A DNA stretch of 64,000 nucleotides from Achromobacter sp. UMC46 (GTDB taxonomy: Bacteria > Pseudomonadota > Gammaproteobacteria > Burkholderiales > Burkholderiaceae_B): contig NZ_LZZS01000034.1 of NCBI RefSeq assembly GCF_014170335.1, forward strand, positions 1 to 64,000, in the 5' to 3' direction. Of the stretch, positions 1-8,746 are shown piece by piece. Position 1 is the stretch's first letter. Each line of letters opens with the position of its first letter. A program made the translations under genes and the position numbers. The notes below the pieces were generated by a model that was not told where the DNA came from, did not search any database, and saw only the letters and a list, made by a program, of their open reading frames with translations.

Positions 1-97
1 ACTCGCCACCAGACCGAAGTCCGTGCTGCCGTTCGACTTGCATGTGTAAGGCATCCCGCTAGCGTTCAATCTGAGCCAGGATCAAACTCTTCAGTTT
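1..97 (-). rRNA. 16S ribosomal RNA, 5' end (partial)
   Basis: Read on the minus strand this is the start of a bacterial 16S rRNA. The universal AGAGTTTGATCCTGGCTCAG block is complementary to positions 72-91, and the sequence continues into helix 6 and runs off the left edge. By alignment to the E. coli 16S start, the mature 5' end falls near 97. The variable V1 sequence (GGCAGCACGGACTTCGGTC on the minus strand) is of the Achromobacter/Bordetella kind. Only the first ~97 nt are in the window, so the rest of the rrn operon lies to the left. Confidence 0.97.
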
Positions 98-290
98 AAT
101 CTCTGTATTTGTTTCGTATTCTTGGTCCGAATAAATCCGAACCAGGTCATACGTCGCTACTCAAAGGAAGTGAGGTATGTTCTTAAACTTGACGTCTAAG
201 GTACTTCACTTCTAGTGAGCACTTGATTTCATTGTGCTTGTGAAGAGGTCAGGGTTTAACGCCTAACCTAATCACAGTGCATCGCATCAA

Positions 291-329
291 GCGCCCACAC
301 TTATCGGTTGTTTAATTGTTAAAGAGCGG
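291..329 (-). promoter_or_regulatory. rrn leader boxA antitermination site and boxC-like element
   Basis: On the minus strand 316-329 reads CCGCTCTTTAACAA, close to the boxA sequence of rrn leaders that binds NusB/NusE. It is followed by GTGTGGGCGC (291-300), which matches the conserved boxC-like segment of the E. coli 16S leader. The site lies about 220 nt upstream of the mature 16S end. This is the expected place for the antitermination complex that lets RNA polymerase read through the structured rRNA. Confidence 0.85.
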
Positions 330-601
330 TACTGCTAAATTCTTCACTGCCATTTCGCTGAACCCGCCAGCTTCGCGCTGCTTTCGCTTTGCGTCGCTCG
401 CTGTTTTCAGCAGCAGAGAGGCAAGATTATGAAGGAGTTTTTATCGCTTGTCAAGTCAGCGTCGTTCGCTTTCGCGCCCCTGCTTTCTTGCTTGCGACCC
501 CTTCAGGTCTGCTCTCGGGTCTGCTCTCTTTAGCAGCTATCGAAACATCAGAACAACCCATCAGGGTTAACCCTAAGTTTTCGGCAACTGCCAAGCCTGA
601 A

Positions 602-631
602 ACTATAACACAACTTTTGCAGATTATGCAA
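602..631 (-). promoter_or_regulatory. Candidate rrn promoter, proximal copy
   Basis: On the minus strand, TTGCAT (626-631) and TATAGT (602-607) are separated by 18 bp. The promoter points at the 16S gene. It lies in a ~100-bp segment that recurs at 736-843 with the same -35/-10 arrangement. It is about 275 nt upstream of boxA. Confidence 0.6.
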
Positions 632-774
632 CCGGCTTTTGCCTGACTTGCATCCTATCTTGCAACCCCGCCGCTTTCGCGGCAGCCCTGAATTTCAGGG
701 GTTGGTTACTACTTCAGGCGGCTAGCGATTCGATCCGGGTAAACCCTGAATTCTTATCACCAGCCAAGCCCAAG

Positions 775-804
775 ACTATAGCACGATTTTTGCAGATTGT
801 GCAA
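775..804 (-). promoter_or_regulatory. Candidate rrn promoter, middle copy
   Basis: On the minus strand, TTGCAC (799-804), an 18-bp spacer and TATAGT (775-780). Spacing and flanking sequence match the copy at 602-631, so this looks like a duplicated rRNA promoter unit. Differences between copies are point substitutions. Confidence 0.6.
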
Positions 805-971
805 CTGGCTTTTGCCTGATTTGCGTCAATCCTTGCAACAACCGCTGGGCGCTCATTCCTGAACCCGTCGCGGCAGACTTGGCTGGGTTACCCCGGGTTT
901 TCACCTTGCCTTGCCTGTTGTGCTTGCCTGGCCCCGCAGTTCAAAAACTGTCTGAACTGCGAAGGAGCGAG

Positions 972-1000
972 ACTATAGCACAAGTTTTTGGGCCGTCATC
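972..1000 (-). promoter_or_regulatory. Candidate rrn promoter, distal copy
   Basis: On the minus strand, ATGACG (995-1000), a 17-bp spacer and TATAGT (972-977), followed by GC-rich sequence as at stringently controlled promoters. The -10 and the adjoining CTTGTGC resemble the two proximal copies, but the -35 part differs. It may be the strongest, upstream P1 of the rrn operon. That is inference only. Confidence 0.5.
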
Positions 1001-1060
1001 CGCGAAAGCCAAGAAAATTATGGGCTTCGCAAGCGAACCCCCAGCTTCCTCTCTGCATCC

Positions 1061-1115
1061 CTATATATAGAGGCCGACTTATAGAGGCCGGCTTTCCTCC
1101 CCCCTCTATATATAG
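1061..1115. repeat. 13-bp inverted repeat with nested direct repeats upstream of rng
   Basis: CTATATATAGAGG (1061-1073) is perfectly complementary to CCTCTATATATAG (1103-1115). Inside lies a direct repeat TATAGAGGCCG at 1066-1076 and 1080-1090. This AT-rich block sits between the outermost rrn promoter and rng. It could be a protein-binding site or a transcription boundary. Nothing in the sequence decides which. Confidence 0.6.
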
Positions 1116-1129
1116 TTGCCGCGCCCGGC

Positions 1130-1157
1130 TTGCCTACGCTTGGGGTACGTTTACTAT
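1130..1157 (+). promoter_or_regulatory. Possible rng promoter
   Basis: TTGCCT (1130-1135) and TACTAT (1152-1157) are 16 bp apart and lie about 40 nt before the rng start codon. This is a weak match, proposed mainly on position. Confidence 0.3.
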
Positions 1158-1195
1158 TCGCCTGTACGCCGCACCCAATTGGAGACGAACACGCT

Positions 1196-2677
1196 ATGCC
1201 CCCAGCCATCGCCCTGAGCGAAGATATCCTGATCAACGTCACCCCCTTTGAAACCCGCGTTGCGCTGGTGGAACTGGGGTCCGTGCAGGAGCTGCATGTG
1301 GAACGCAGCATCCAGCGGGGCCATGTCGGCAATATCTATCTGGGACGGGTGGTGCGTGTGCTGCCCGGCATGCAAAGCGCCTTCATCGACATCGGGCTGG
1401 AGCGGGCCGCCTTCATCCATATCGCCGACCTGCGCGAGAACCGGGGAGAACGCAGCCAGGGCCTGACGCCCACGCCCATCGAGAAGCTGCTATTCGAGGG
1501 ACAGACCATTATGGTCCAGGTGGTCAAGGACCCCTTGGGCACCAAGGGCGCGCGGCTCTCGACCCAGATCAGCATGGCCGGGCGAATGCTGGTCTACCTG
1601 CCGCATGATCCGCACATCGGGATTTCCCAGAAGATCGACTCCGAATCCGAACGCATCCAGCTGCGGGAACGCGTGCAGGCGTTGATGCCGGCCGAGGAGA
1701 AAGGCGGATTTATCGTCCGCACCCAAGCCGAGGGCGCCAATGACGAGGAGCTGACGGCTGATCTGGAGTATTTGCGCAAGTTGTGGGCCAGCGTCCAGGC
1801 CGCCGCCCGCACCCAGCCCGCCCCCGCCCTGCTTCACCAGGACCTGACGCTGGCGCAACGCGTGCTACGCGACATGGTGGGCCCGGGCACGGGGACCATC
1901 CTGGTGGATTCGCGCACGACCAGCGCGGCCATGCTGGAGTGGGCTCGCATTTACACGCCGTCGGTGGTCGACCGCATCCAGCACTACAGCGGCGAACGGC
2001 CGCTGTTCGATACCGCCAATGTGGACGACGAGATCGCACGCGCGCTGTCGCGGCGGGTGGATTTGAAGTCCGGCGGTTACCTGATCATCGATCAGACCGA
2101 AGCGCTGACGACCGTGGACGTCAACACGGGCGGTTTCGTGGGCGGCCGCAATTTCGACGACACCATCTTCAAGACAAACCTGGAGGCGGCGCAGGCCATC
2201 GCCCGCCAGCTTCGGCTGCGCAACCTGGGCGGCATCGTCATCCTGGACTTCATCGACATGGAGGAACAGGAGCACCGCGATACCGTTCTGGCCGAACTCA
2301 AGAAAGCCTTGTCGCGCGACCGCACGCGTATGACCGTCAATGGCTTTACGCAATTGGGCCTGGTGGAGATGACGCGCAAGCGCACGCGCGACTCGCTGGC
2401 GCATCAGCTGTGCGAACCCTGCCCCATGTGCGAATCGCGCGGCAACGTGCGCACGCCGCGCACGGTCTGCTATGAAATCCTGCGGGAGATCCTGCGCGAA
2501 GCACGCCAGTTCAATCCCAAGGAATTCCGCATCCTTGCCTCGCAAGACGTGGTGGACCTGTTCCTGGAAGAGGAAAGCCAACACCTGGCGATGCTGGGGG
2601 ACTTCGTCGGCAAGCGCGTGTCGCTGGAAGTGGAAAGCACGTATTCCCAGGAGAAGTACGACATCATCCTGGTCTAG
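1196..2677 (+). CDS. rng: Ribonuclease G (RNase E/G family endoribonuclease)
   Basis: RNase G is a cytoplasmic endoribonuclease that trims the 16S rRNA 5' end and degrades some mRNAs. The 493-residue product matches the family length (about 490). It has an N-terminal S1 RNA-binding domain (about residues 35-125, with GNIYLGRV and AFIDIG). The metal-binding catalytic aspartates are in VDVNTGG (about 308) and LDFIDME (about 351). A CPMC zinc-link motif follows (CEPCPMCESRG). The C-terminal scaffold that marks RNase E is absent. The chosen ATG has GGAG 11 nt upstream. An earlier in-frame ATG at 1130 would add 22 residues unlike the family. It is divergent from the rRNA operon whose precursor it may process. 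The usual maf partner is not next to it. Confidence 0.95.
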   Translation: MPPAIALSEDILINVTPFETRVALVELGSVQELHVERSIQRGHVGNIYLGRVVRVLPGMQSAFIDIGLERAAFIHIADLRENRGERSQGLTPTPIEKLLFEGQTIMVQVVKDPLGTKGARLSTQISMAGRMLVYLPHDPHIGISQKIDSESERIQLRERVQALMPAEEKGGFIVRTQAEGANDEELTADLEYLRKLWASVQAAARTQPAPALLHQDLTLAQRVLRDMVGPGTGTILVDSRTTSAAMLEWARIYTPSVVDRIQHYSGERPLFDTANVDDEIARALSRRVDLKSGGYLIIDQTEALTTVDVNTGGFVGGRNFDDTIFKTNLEAAQAIARQLRLRNLGGIVILDFIDMEEQEHRDTVLAELKKALSRDRTRMTVNGFTQLGLVEMTRKRTRDSLAHQLCEPCPMCESRGNVRTPRTVCYEILREILREARQFNPKEFRILASQDVVDLFLEEESQHLAMLGDFVGKRVSLEVESTYSQEKYDIILV

Positions 2678-2837
2678 TCTTCCGGACCACTGGCCAGGCA
2701 TCAGCGCTAGCGCGGCACGCGCGTTAGCAGGTTACAGGCTCCTTTTCAACTCAACCTGTATGGATTGTGTGTCCTAATGGTTCGATTGAAATGAAGTTTG
2801 AAACCCATGGCGGCAATCAGGGGTAGCCGATAAGCTG

Positions 2838-2882
2838 CGGGCGCTTTTGCGGGGTCTACCCCTGCCTGGCGCCCTTTTTTTT
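2838..2882 (+). terminator. Rho-independent terminator (rng)
   Basis: GGGCGC (2839-2844) pairs with GCGCCC (2869-2874) around an inner GCGGGGT/ACCCCTGC-type helix. A run of at least seven T follows from 2875. It lies ~160 nt after the rng stop and directly before the next gene. Confidence 0.75.
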
Positions 2883-2901
2883 GCTTTCGGAGATCAATGC
2901 A

Positions 2902-3603
2902 ATGAAGTCCCTATTCCGTCCGTTCCTACTGCTGGTCGCGGCGTTGCCGCTGGTGCTGGCAGCCTGCGGCGACAAGGAACCCGAGCAGCGCGCCGCGTTC
3001 ACGCAGTACCTGCAGACCCGCATCGTCGACAAGCCCGGCGTGCGCGTGCCCGCGTTGACGGATGAAGAAAAGAGATCTTTTGGCGATTACGCCGCGCACT
3101 ACGCGGTGATCACCGACTTCAATTCGGGCATGGACGCATCGGTCAAGCCGCTGTCCGGCATCATGCAGAAGGGCTCCGTGCGTTCACTGAACGATATCCT
3201 GACGCGCCGCGACGACCTGAAGGGCATGCAAGGGTCGCTGAACGACATGGGCGCCGCGCTGAAGGAACAGAAATCGAAGGCTGACGCCGCACGCGCCCAG
3301 CTCAAGCAGCCCGACGACCTGAAAGCCGTGTACGACAAGGCCTACGACAAGACCGTGAGCCTGCCGGCCGATACGTTCCGCGACGTGTTGCCGCAACTGA
3401 ACGCCACGTTCGACAGCAGCCTGAAGATCGCCGATTACGTTGAAGCCCACAAGGCGCAGATCGACATCTCGGGGTCGATCGTCAAGGTCCAGGATCCGGC
3501 GGTGCAGACCGAGTTGAACCAACTGCTCCAAGACCTGAATGCCCAGGCCAAGAACCTGCAGCAGGCGCAGACGCGCATGCAAGCGGTGATGCTGGGCCGC
3601 TGA
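2902..3603 (+). CDS. DUF3053-type lipoprotein
   Basis: This is a probable outer- or inner-membrane lipoprotein of 233 residues. The N-terminus is a lipoprotein signal peptide: MKSLFR, a hydrophobic core, then the lipobox LAAC with the modified cysteine at about residue 20. The mature part is predicted largely helical, with Lys/Gln/Ala-rich stretches that suggest coiled coil (residues about 95-140 and 195-230). It resembles the DUF3053 lipoproteins of Proteobacteria, whose function is not established. The start is set by the signal peptide. An ATG seven codons earlier lies inside terminator-proximal sequence and would spoil the signal. The gene follows a terminator, so it has its own transcription start. 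It ends 25 nt before the convergent diguanylate cyclase gene. Confidence 0.75.
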   Translation: MKSLFRPFLLLVAALPLVLAACGDKEPEQRAAFTQYLQTRIVDKPGVRVPALTDEEKRSFGDYAAHYAVITDFNSGMDASVKPLSGIMQKGSVRSLNDILTRRDDLKGMQGSLNDMGAALKEQKSKADAARAQLKQPDDLKAVYDKAYDKTVSLPADTFRDVLPQLNATFDSSLKIADYVEAHKAQIDISGSIVKVQDPAVQTELNQLLQDLNAQAKNLQQAQTRMQAVMLGR

Positions 3604-3628
3604 CCGCCCGCCTGGTTGCCGTGGCCCG

Positions 3629-5095
3629 CTACAGCGCGACCACCCGGTTCCGGCCGGATTTCTTGGCCTGATAGACGGCGGCATCCGCGGCTTCGACCAA
3701 GGTGGACGATTCCTGGTCCGCCTTGGGGACTACGGTCGCAACGCCGATGCTGACCGTGACGATGCCGCTGTCGTTGTCCTGGTGCGGGACCTGCCGATCC
3801 GCAATGGCGCGCCGGATGGTTTCCGCAATGCCTATCGCACGCTGACGGCTGGTGTTGGGCAACAGCACCACGAATTCTTCGCCCCCGTAGCGCGCCGCCA
3901 GATCGCGCGGACGGCGGGCTTTTTTCTTCAGCGTCGACGCCATCGCCTTCAACAATTCGTCGCCTTCCTGGTGACCGTAGCGATCGTTGTAGAGCTTGAA
4001 CCGGTCCGCATCCAGGAACAGCAGCGACAGCGGATGGCCGTCGCGCCGGGCAGCCTGCCACTCGCGCGTCAGCGCCTCATCGAACGTGCGTCGGTTGGGG
4101 ATGCCCGTCAGGCCGTCCGTCCGTGCCTGCTTTTCCAGCTGCGCCTCGAACGCACGCCTTAAGCGCATTTCGCGCCGGAACAGCACGATCTGCGCGATGA
4201 CCGACAGGAACAGCGCAAGCGTGACTGGAATGACCAGCACGGCGCGCCTGACCCAGGGCTCCAGGATATCGTCCACCGCCAGGGCCACGTTGATCACCAG
4301 CGGCGTGTTTTCAATCCTCTGGAACGTGTGCAGGCGGTTGATGGAGTCCCGCGACAACGTGCCGACGAACGCGCCCTCGCGGCGGACCAGGAATTGCTGG
4401 AAGTCCTGCGGGAATTCGAGTTCGCGGCCCATGTCCGACAGCGAGTAGGGATTGCGGACCAGCACCACGCCGTCATTGCGGAACACCGTGATGGCATCGC
4501 GTTCGCCGATCGACAGCGTGCCAAAGCGGTCGCGGAAATACGCCAGCCGCAGCGATCCGACGACGACGCCCGCGAAACTTCCGTCGGGACGAGATATTCG
4601 CCGGCTGATGGCGATGCTCTCGTCTCCGCCGCGCAAGGGACTGCGATACGGACGGCTGACGTACATGCCGACGTCATCGGCGTCGCGATGGACCTGGAAG
4701 TAGTCCCAGTCGGAAAAATTCCGTTCCGAGGGACTGATGTCCATCGAGGCATAGCGCACGTTGCCGTTTTCGTCCAGCACGGCGATGGCACCCAGGTACT
4801 CCGCCGACGACGACCGGTCGAAAAGGAAACGGTGCAGCGCTTCGCCTTGAATGCGTTCGATGCCGGGTTCGCGCAGGCGTTCGACCACGCCTTGCAGCGA
4901 CAAGTCGTATAAGAGCAACGTGCGGCCGATGTCCGCCGCGAGCATGCCGGTGAGGTTATGCCCCGCCGTATAGGCAGATTCCCAGGTAAGGCGCCGGTCG
5001 ATCCACAGCAACGCCACCGCGGCCGCACAGATGCCGATCGCGACCAGCCCGGCCAGCGCGTACAGGGTGCGATGCAAAAATCCACGGGACTTCAA
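3629..5095 (-). CDS. Membrane-bound diguanylate cyclase with periplasmic sensor (GGDEF)
   Basis: The protein makes cyclic di-GMP from two GTP. It has 488 residues: a first membrane helix at about 8-32, and an extracytoplasmic region (about 33-285) of the dCache type seen in many sensor cyclases. A second membrane helix (about 286-310) and a C-terminal GGDEF domain (about 325-488) follow. The active-site motif is intact, GGEEF at residues 404-408. A product-inhibition site, RPRD at 395-398, lies five residues before it, so feedback control by c-di-GMP is expected. It is divergent from a second GGDEF gene starting at 5262, with 166 bp between the starts. The ligand of the sensor domain cannot be told from sequence. 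Confidence 0.92.
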   Translation of the reverse strand: MKSRGFLHRTLYALAGLVAIGICAAAVALLWIDRRLTWESAYTAGHNLTGMLAADIGRTLLLYDLSLQGVVERLREPGIERIQGEALHRFLFDRSSSAEYLGAIAVLDENGNVRYASMDISPSERNFSDWDYFQVHRDADDVGMYVSRPYRSPLRGGDESIAISRRISRPDGSFAGVVVGSLRLAYFRDRFGTLSIGERDAITVFRNDGVVLVRNPYSLSDMGRELEFPQDFQQFLVRREGAFVGTLSRDSINRLHTFQRIENTPLVINVALAVDDILEPWVRRAVLVIPVTLALFLSVIAQIVLFRREMRLRRAFEAQLEKQARTDGLTGIPNRRTFDEALTREWQAARRDGHPLSLLFLDADRFKLYNDRYGHQEGDELLKAMASTLKKKARRPRDLAARYGGEEFVVLLPNTSRQRAIGIAETIRRAIADRQVPHQDNDSGIVTVSIGVATVVPKADQESSTLVEAADAAVYQAKKSGRNRVVAL

Positions 5096-5261
5096 TGCGG
5101 CGCTCCTTCACGAGGACGGTCGGAAATGTCGTGGCATATGCCTTCGGCAGCCCATGCGGCAAGATAATGCCGCTACCCTGCTGCCTGCGCAAGATCGCTG
5201 CAAGGCAAGCAGAGCACGATCCCGTGCATCGCCAGCGCCGCCCAGCTACGATGTGGCCCCT

Positions 5262-6406
5262 ATGAATCACAATGATCGCGTCTACACCCTGCCCCGCTGG
5301 CGGGCGACCCAATGGCTGGTCAATCCCGGAGGGGATGTGCCGGCGGAAATCCGCGTCGCGCTGATCGGCGGGCTATTCGGATCACTGCCCATCTTTTTCG
5401 GCGGCATCATCAACACGCTGCTGGTGGCGGCCCTGATCACATTCCGCCATCCCGAGCCACCATTCCTGCTGTGGCTGGGCCTGGAGCTGCTTGTCTGCCT
5501 GTCCCGGATCAAAGTCCTGGTGACCGCCCGCAAGGCGGCGTTGGCCGGCCGCCCCACCCCTACCGACCTGTACGTGGTGCTGGCCCTGCTTTGGGCATTG
5601 AGCGTGGGCTATGGCACGTTCATCAGCCTGATCAGCGGCGACTGGATCGCGGCGACGGTGGCTTGCCTGTCCGCCGCATCGATGGTGGGCGGCATCTGCG
5701 TGCGCAATTTCGGCGCGCCGCGGATGTCGGCCGTCATGGTCGCGCTAAGCGTCGGACCTTGTGCGATGGGTGCCCTCTTCACTGAAGAGCCCATTTTCTG
5801 GCTGGTCCTGGTGCAGGTGCCGCTTTATATGACGTCGATGTCGATGGCGTCCTACCGGCTGAACGGCATGCTGGTGGCGACCATGTTGGCCGAACGCGAG
5901 AACGAGCGGCACGCGCGCCAGGACTCGCTGACCGGCCTGCTGAACCGCCACGGGCTGTTCCAGGCACTGGACCAGGCCGTGGCGGACGCCCGCCCGGGAC
6001 GCATGGAATTCGCCGTGCTGTATCTGGACCTGGACGGATTCAAGGCGGTCAACGACACCTACGGGCATGCTGCCGGCGACACACTGCTGAAGCAGGTATC
6101 CGAACGCCTGCTGGCGCTGATGCCCGATGGTGCCGTGGCGGCGCGCATCGGCGGCGATGAATTCGTGCTGCTGATCCGCCAAAGTCCGCAGACCGAAGCG
6201 CAGGCGATTGGCGACCGAATCGTGCAATCGGTCTCGCAACCCTATGATGTGAAAGAAGAAAATCCGGTTTTGATTGGCGGAAGCGTCGGCATTGCGCTGA
6301 TTCCACGCCACGGCGCCGATACCGCGGCCGTGCTGCACGCCGCTGACCAGGCGCTTACCTGGCGAAATCCGCCGGCAAACGCCGGACGGCGATGGCCGAG
6401 GCCTGA
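5262..6406 (+). pseudogene. Membrane GGDEF diguanylate cyclase with a frameshift near the C-terminus
   Basis: The N-terminal half has five or six hydrophobic segments (about residues 30-205). The GGDEF domain starts at about 225, and the intact motif GGDEF is at 297-301. No RxxD inhibition site precedes it. The domain should end in an ADQALYxAKxxG segment, but the frame breaks after ADQAL. Restoring one T in GCGCTTAC (6351-6358) gives ADQALYLAKSAGKRR and a stop at 6404-6406, a 381-residue protein. Without it the frame runs open for about 1.4 kb antisense to the Kef gene, giving an implausible tail. Either a recent mutation or a sequencing error is possible. The start ATG has only a weak ribosome site. 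An earlier in-frame ATG at 5031 lies inside the divergent gene. Confidence 0.8.
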
Positions 6407-6436
6407 ACTCCGGACGCCCCGCGCCCGGAGCCGCCC

Positions 6437-6667
6437 TTACGACACCGCCGTGGCGGCGATGCGGAAGGGGAAGGCGCGGACGCCCCGTACCTTGTCGGTC
6501 TCGCGTTGCGCGTTGATCGCCCAGGCAGGCCCGGCCCCGCCAGTGGATGACATCAACTGGCGCATGGCGCCGGCCGAAAACCCGCATTGCAAGGCCAAGG
6601 CCTGGCGCCGGGCAAGCTCGACACCCACAGCGTGCGGCGTCGCGAAACTACGATCCGATTGCAGCAT
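6437..6667 (-). CDS. Small hypothetical protein (76 aa)
   Basis: An open frame of 76 codons begins with ATG at 6667. A good ribosome binding site (AGGGGG, about six bases upstream on the minus strand) decides the start. A longer frame reaches back to 6856 but would overlap the end of the Kef gene and has no site. The product is basic and arginine/alanine-rich, without a clear membrane helix or recognisable domain. It is convergent with the frameshifted GGDEF gene (30 bp apart). I do not recognise it. The case rests on the ribosome site and position, and it could be spurious. Confidence 0.4.
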   Translation of the reverse strand: MLQSDRSFATPHAVGVELARRQALALQCGFSAGAMRQLMSSTGGAGPAWAINAQRETDKVRGVRAFPFRIAATAVS

Positions 6668-6803
6668 GGCAGCCCCCTGGCAAATGCTCTTCGTCAGTGA
6701 AGAGTCAGTGCGATTGAGACTACCGCAGTCTTTTGGTTTTGCGCGTGAAATGATACGTAAAGTAATGCAAAGATGCGGAAATATAGCGCGCGAAATAAGA
6801 CTG

Positions 6804-8609
6804 TCATGCCAATGGGTTAGCAGCCGCCTCGGCCGTTTCTCGGTCGGGCTGGTCATTCCTGCCGTCCGCCGGGCCTGTCATGTTCCCGTACAGCAGCGAA
6901 CGGCCCGCGAACAGGCCGCCGGCCACTTCGAGGTCGAACCGCTCGGTGTCGCGCCTGCGGACGTCTTCCACCACCTCGGACGCCTCGTCGGCCGGCACCC
7001 CGATCGCGCGCAGCGCCGCCTCGCCGAAGACCAGCGCGGATTCCAGGGTTTCGCGCACCTGATAGTCCACCCCTTCCTTGGCCAGCGCCAGGGAATGGAT
7101 CCGGTCATAGGCGCGCACCACCACCTTGACCAGCGGAAATTCGGCCTTGATCAGCTTGACCATGTGATTCACGGCCTGGGGATTGTCGATGCAGATCAGG
7201 ATCGCGCAGGCGTGCTCCGCGCCAGCGGTGCGCAGCATGTCGATGCGGGTGCCGTCGCCGTAATAGACCTTGACCCCCCATTTGGCCGCTGCCCGGATCG
7301 CGTCGGTGTCGGTATCCAGGATGGACACCGTCAGGTCGCGGGCCAGCATCGCCTGCGTGACGATCTGGCCGAAACGGCCGAATCCGACAATCAGGGCGCA
7401 GCCGTCCAGATCCTTGGCGACATCCACGCCGTCCATGGACGGCGCGGGCTTGGGCAGCAGCCACCGCAGCGCCAGCACGCACAGCGGCGTCAACGCCATC
7501 GAAATGATGACGACGGCCGTCAGCACGGCGCCGGTATGCGCATCGAAAATGCCGGCCGCAGCCGCCGCGCCATACAGCACGAAGGCGAATTCGCCGCCTT
7601 GGGCCAGCAGCGCGGTGCGGGTCATGGCCTCGGCGTGGGAGGCGCGCAGCAACCGCGCCACCACGTAGACGCCCACGGATTTCACGAGCATGAACACCAG
7701 CACGGCCGCCAGGATCAGCGGCCATTCCCGGGCGACGGCGGACAAGTCGAGCGACATGCCCACGCCCAGGAAGAAGAGGCCCAGCAGGATTCCGCGGAAG
7801 GGCTCGACTTCGGCCTCTAATTGGTGACGGAACGTGGACTCCGACAGCAGGACACCGGCCAGGAACGCCCCCATGGCCATCGACAGGCCGCCCAGTTCCA
7901 TCAGCAGCGCCGCGCCCAGCACGACCAGCAAGGCGGCTGCGGTCATGACTTCCCGGGCATGGGCCGCCGCCAGCAGCCGGAACAGCGGATTCAGCAGCCA
8001 GCGGCCCGCCGCCAACAGGGCCAGGATGCACCCGACGGCGATGGCGGACTGCATCCACGGATCGCCGTGCTCGGCCCCACCTGCTGGCGCCAGCAAGGCG
8101 ACGAGCGCCAGCAAGGGCACGATGGCCAGGTCTTCCAACAGCAGGATGGAGACGATGCGCTGGCCTTGCGCGGTGGCGCTGTCGCCGCGTTCGCCCAGGA
8201 TCTGCATCACGATGGCGGTGGACGACAGCACGAAGCCCATCGCCGCCATGAAGGCGGCGGGGCCGGACAGGCCGGCCAGAAGGCCGACCACCGTCAGGAG
8301 GCCGCCGCAGGTGACCACCTGCGCCACCCCCAGGCCGAAGATCTCGCCGCGCAGCTTCCATAGGCGCGACGGCTGCATTTCCAGCCCGATGATGAAGAGG
8401 AACATCACCACGCCCAGTTCGGCCACGTGCAGGATGGATTTCGGATCGGAGAAAAAGCCGATCCCGAACGGGCCGATGGCCAGGCCGGCCGCCAGGTAGC
8501 CCAGCACGGACCCCAGCCCCAGCCGCTTGAAGATCGGAACGGCGATGACGGCCGCGCCCAGCAGGACGACGACGTTGACGAGTTGATTGCCTTCGGCGGG
8601 CAGAGCCAT
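6804..8609 (-). CDS. Kef-type K+/H+ antiporter with RCK domain (monovalent cation:proton antiporter-2 family)
   Basis: This inner-membrane protein of 601 residues has about 12-13 hydrophobic segments in residues 5-390 (Na+/H+ exchanger fold). An RCK N domain begins near 410, with the nucleotide-binding GFGRFGQ motif, and a C-terminal tail follows. The family (KefB, KefC, YbaL) exports K+ in exchange for H+ and is gated by ligands binding the RCK domain. Architecture and length best suit the YbaL/KefB branch, but I cannot assign the exact member. The chosen ATG has GGAG seven bases upstream. An ATG 13 codons earlier has none. No KefF/KefG-type quinone reductase partner is adjacent. It is monocistronic as far as can be seen, with the msbA terminator just upstream. 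Confidence 0.9.
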   Translation of the reverse strand: MALPAEGNQLVNVVVLLGAAVIAVPIFKRLGLGSVLGYLAAGLAIGPFGIGFFSDPKSILHVAELGVVMFLFIIGLEMQPSRLWKLRGEIFGLGVAQVVTCGGLLTVVGLLAGLSGPAAFMAAMGFVLSSTAIVMQILGERGDSATAQGQRIVSILLLEDLAIVPLLALVALLAPAGGAEHGDPWMQSAIAVGCILALLAAGRWLLNPLFRLLAAAHAREVMTAAALLVVLGAALLMELGGLSMAMGAFLAGVLLSESTFRHQLEAEVEPFRGILLGLFFLGVGMSLDLSAVAREWPLILAAVLVFMLVKSVGVYVVARLLRASHAEAMTRTALLAQGGEFAFVLYGAAAAAGIFDAHTGAVLTAVVIISMALTPLCVLALRWLLPKPAPSMDGVDVAKDLDGCALIVGFGRFGQIVTQAMLARDLTVSILDTDTDAIRAAAKWGVKVYYGDGTRIDMLRTAGAEHACAILICIDNPQAVNHMVKLIKAEFPLVKVVVRAYDRIHSLALAKEGVDYQVRETLESALVFGEAALRAIGVPADEASEVVEDVRRRDTERFDLEVAGGLFAGRSLLYGNMTGPADGRNDQPDRETAEAAANPLA

Positions 8610-8698
8610 GTGGCGCTCCAGGTTGTGCGGCGGGGGGGCCTGCCCCATTTTCCGTCAATCCGGGGGATTGGCAATCCGGAACTACGGCAGGCCCGCGA

Positions 8699-8726
8699 CA
8701 AAAAAAACCGCCGCGAAAGGCGGCGG
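8699..8726 (-). terminator. Rho-independent terminator (msbA)
   Basis: On the minus strand CCGCCGCC pairs with GGCGGCGG-type sequence around a TTTC loop (8708-8726), followed by a run of T (8699-8707). It is 20 nt after the msbA stop codon. Confidence 0.9.
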
Positions 8727-8746
8727 TCGGGGCGGTGGCGTCGCGC

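Larger units (their letters stand above)
562..843. repeat. Direct duplication of an rrn promoter segment
   Basis: Positions about 562-667 and 736-843 are diverged direct copies of a ~105-bp segment. Both carry an AACCCT-type block, the candidate -10/-35 pair, the shared block TTTTGCAGATT and the shared block GGCTTTTGCCTGA in the same order. A shorter third similarity is seen around 885-990. I found no gene in the 1.1 kb between the 16S end and rng. The short open frames there have no ribosome binding sites and no protein-like composition. Confidence 0.7.

Noticed and set aside
389..1251. Short open frames in the region between the 16S gene and rng
   Set aside because: They overlap the candidate rrn promoters and leader, lack ribosome binding sites and have no protein-like composition.
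6407..7820. Continuation of the GGDEF reading frame through the Kef gene region
   Set aside because: It is antisense to a clear antiporter gene, has low-complexity composition, and exists only because of the frameshift at about 6356.
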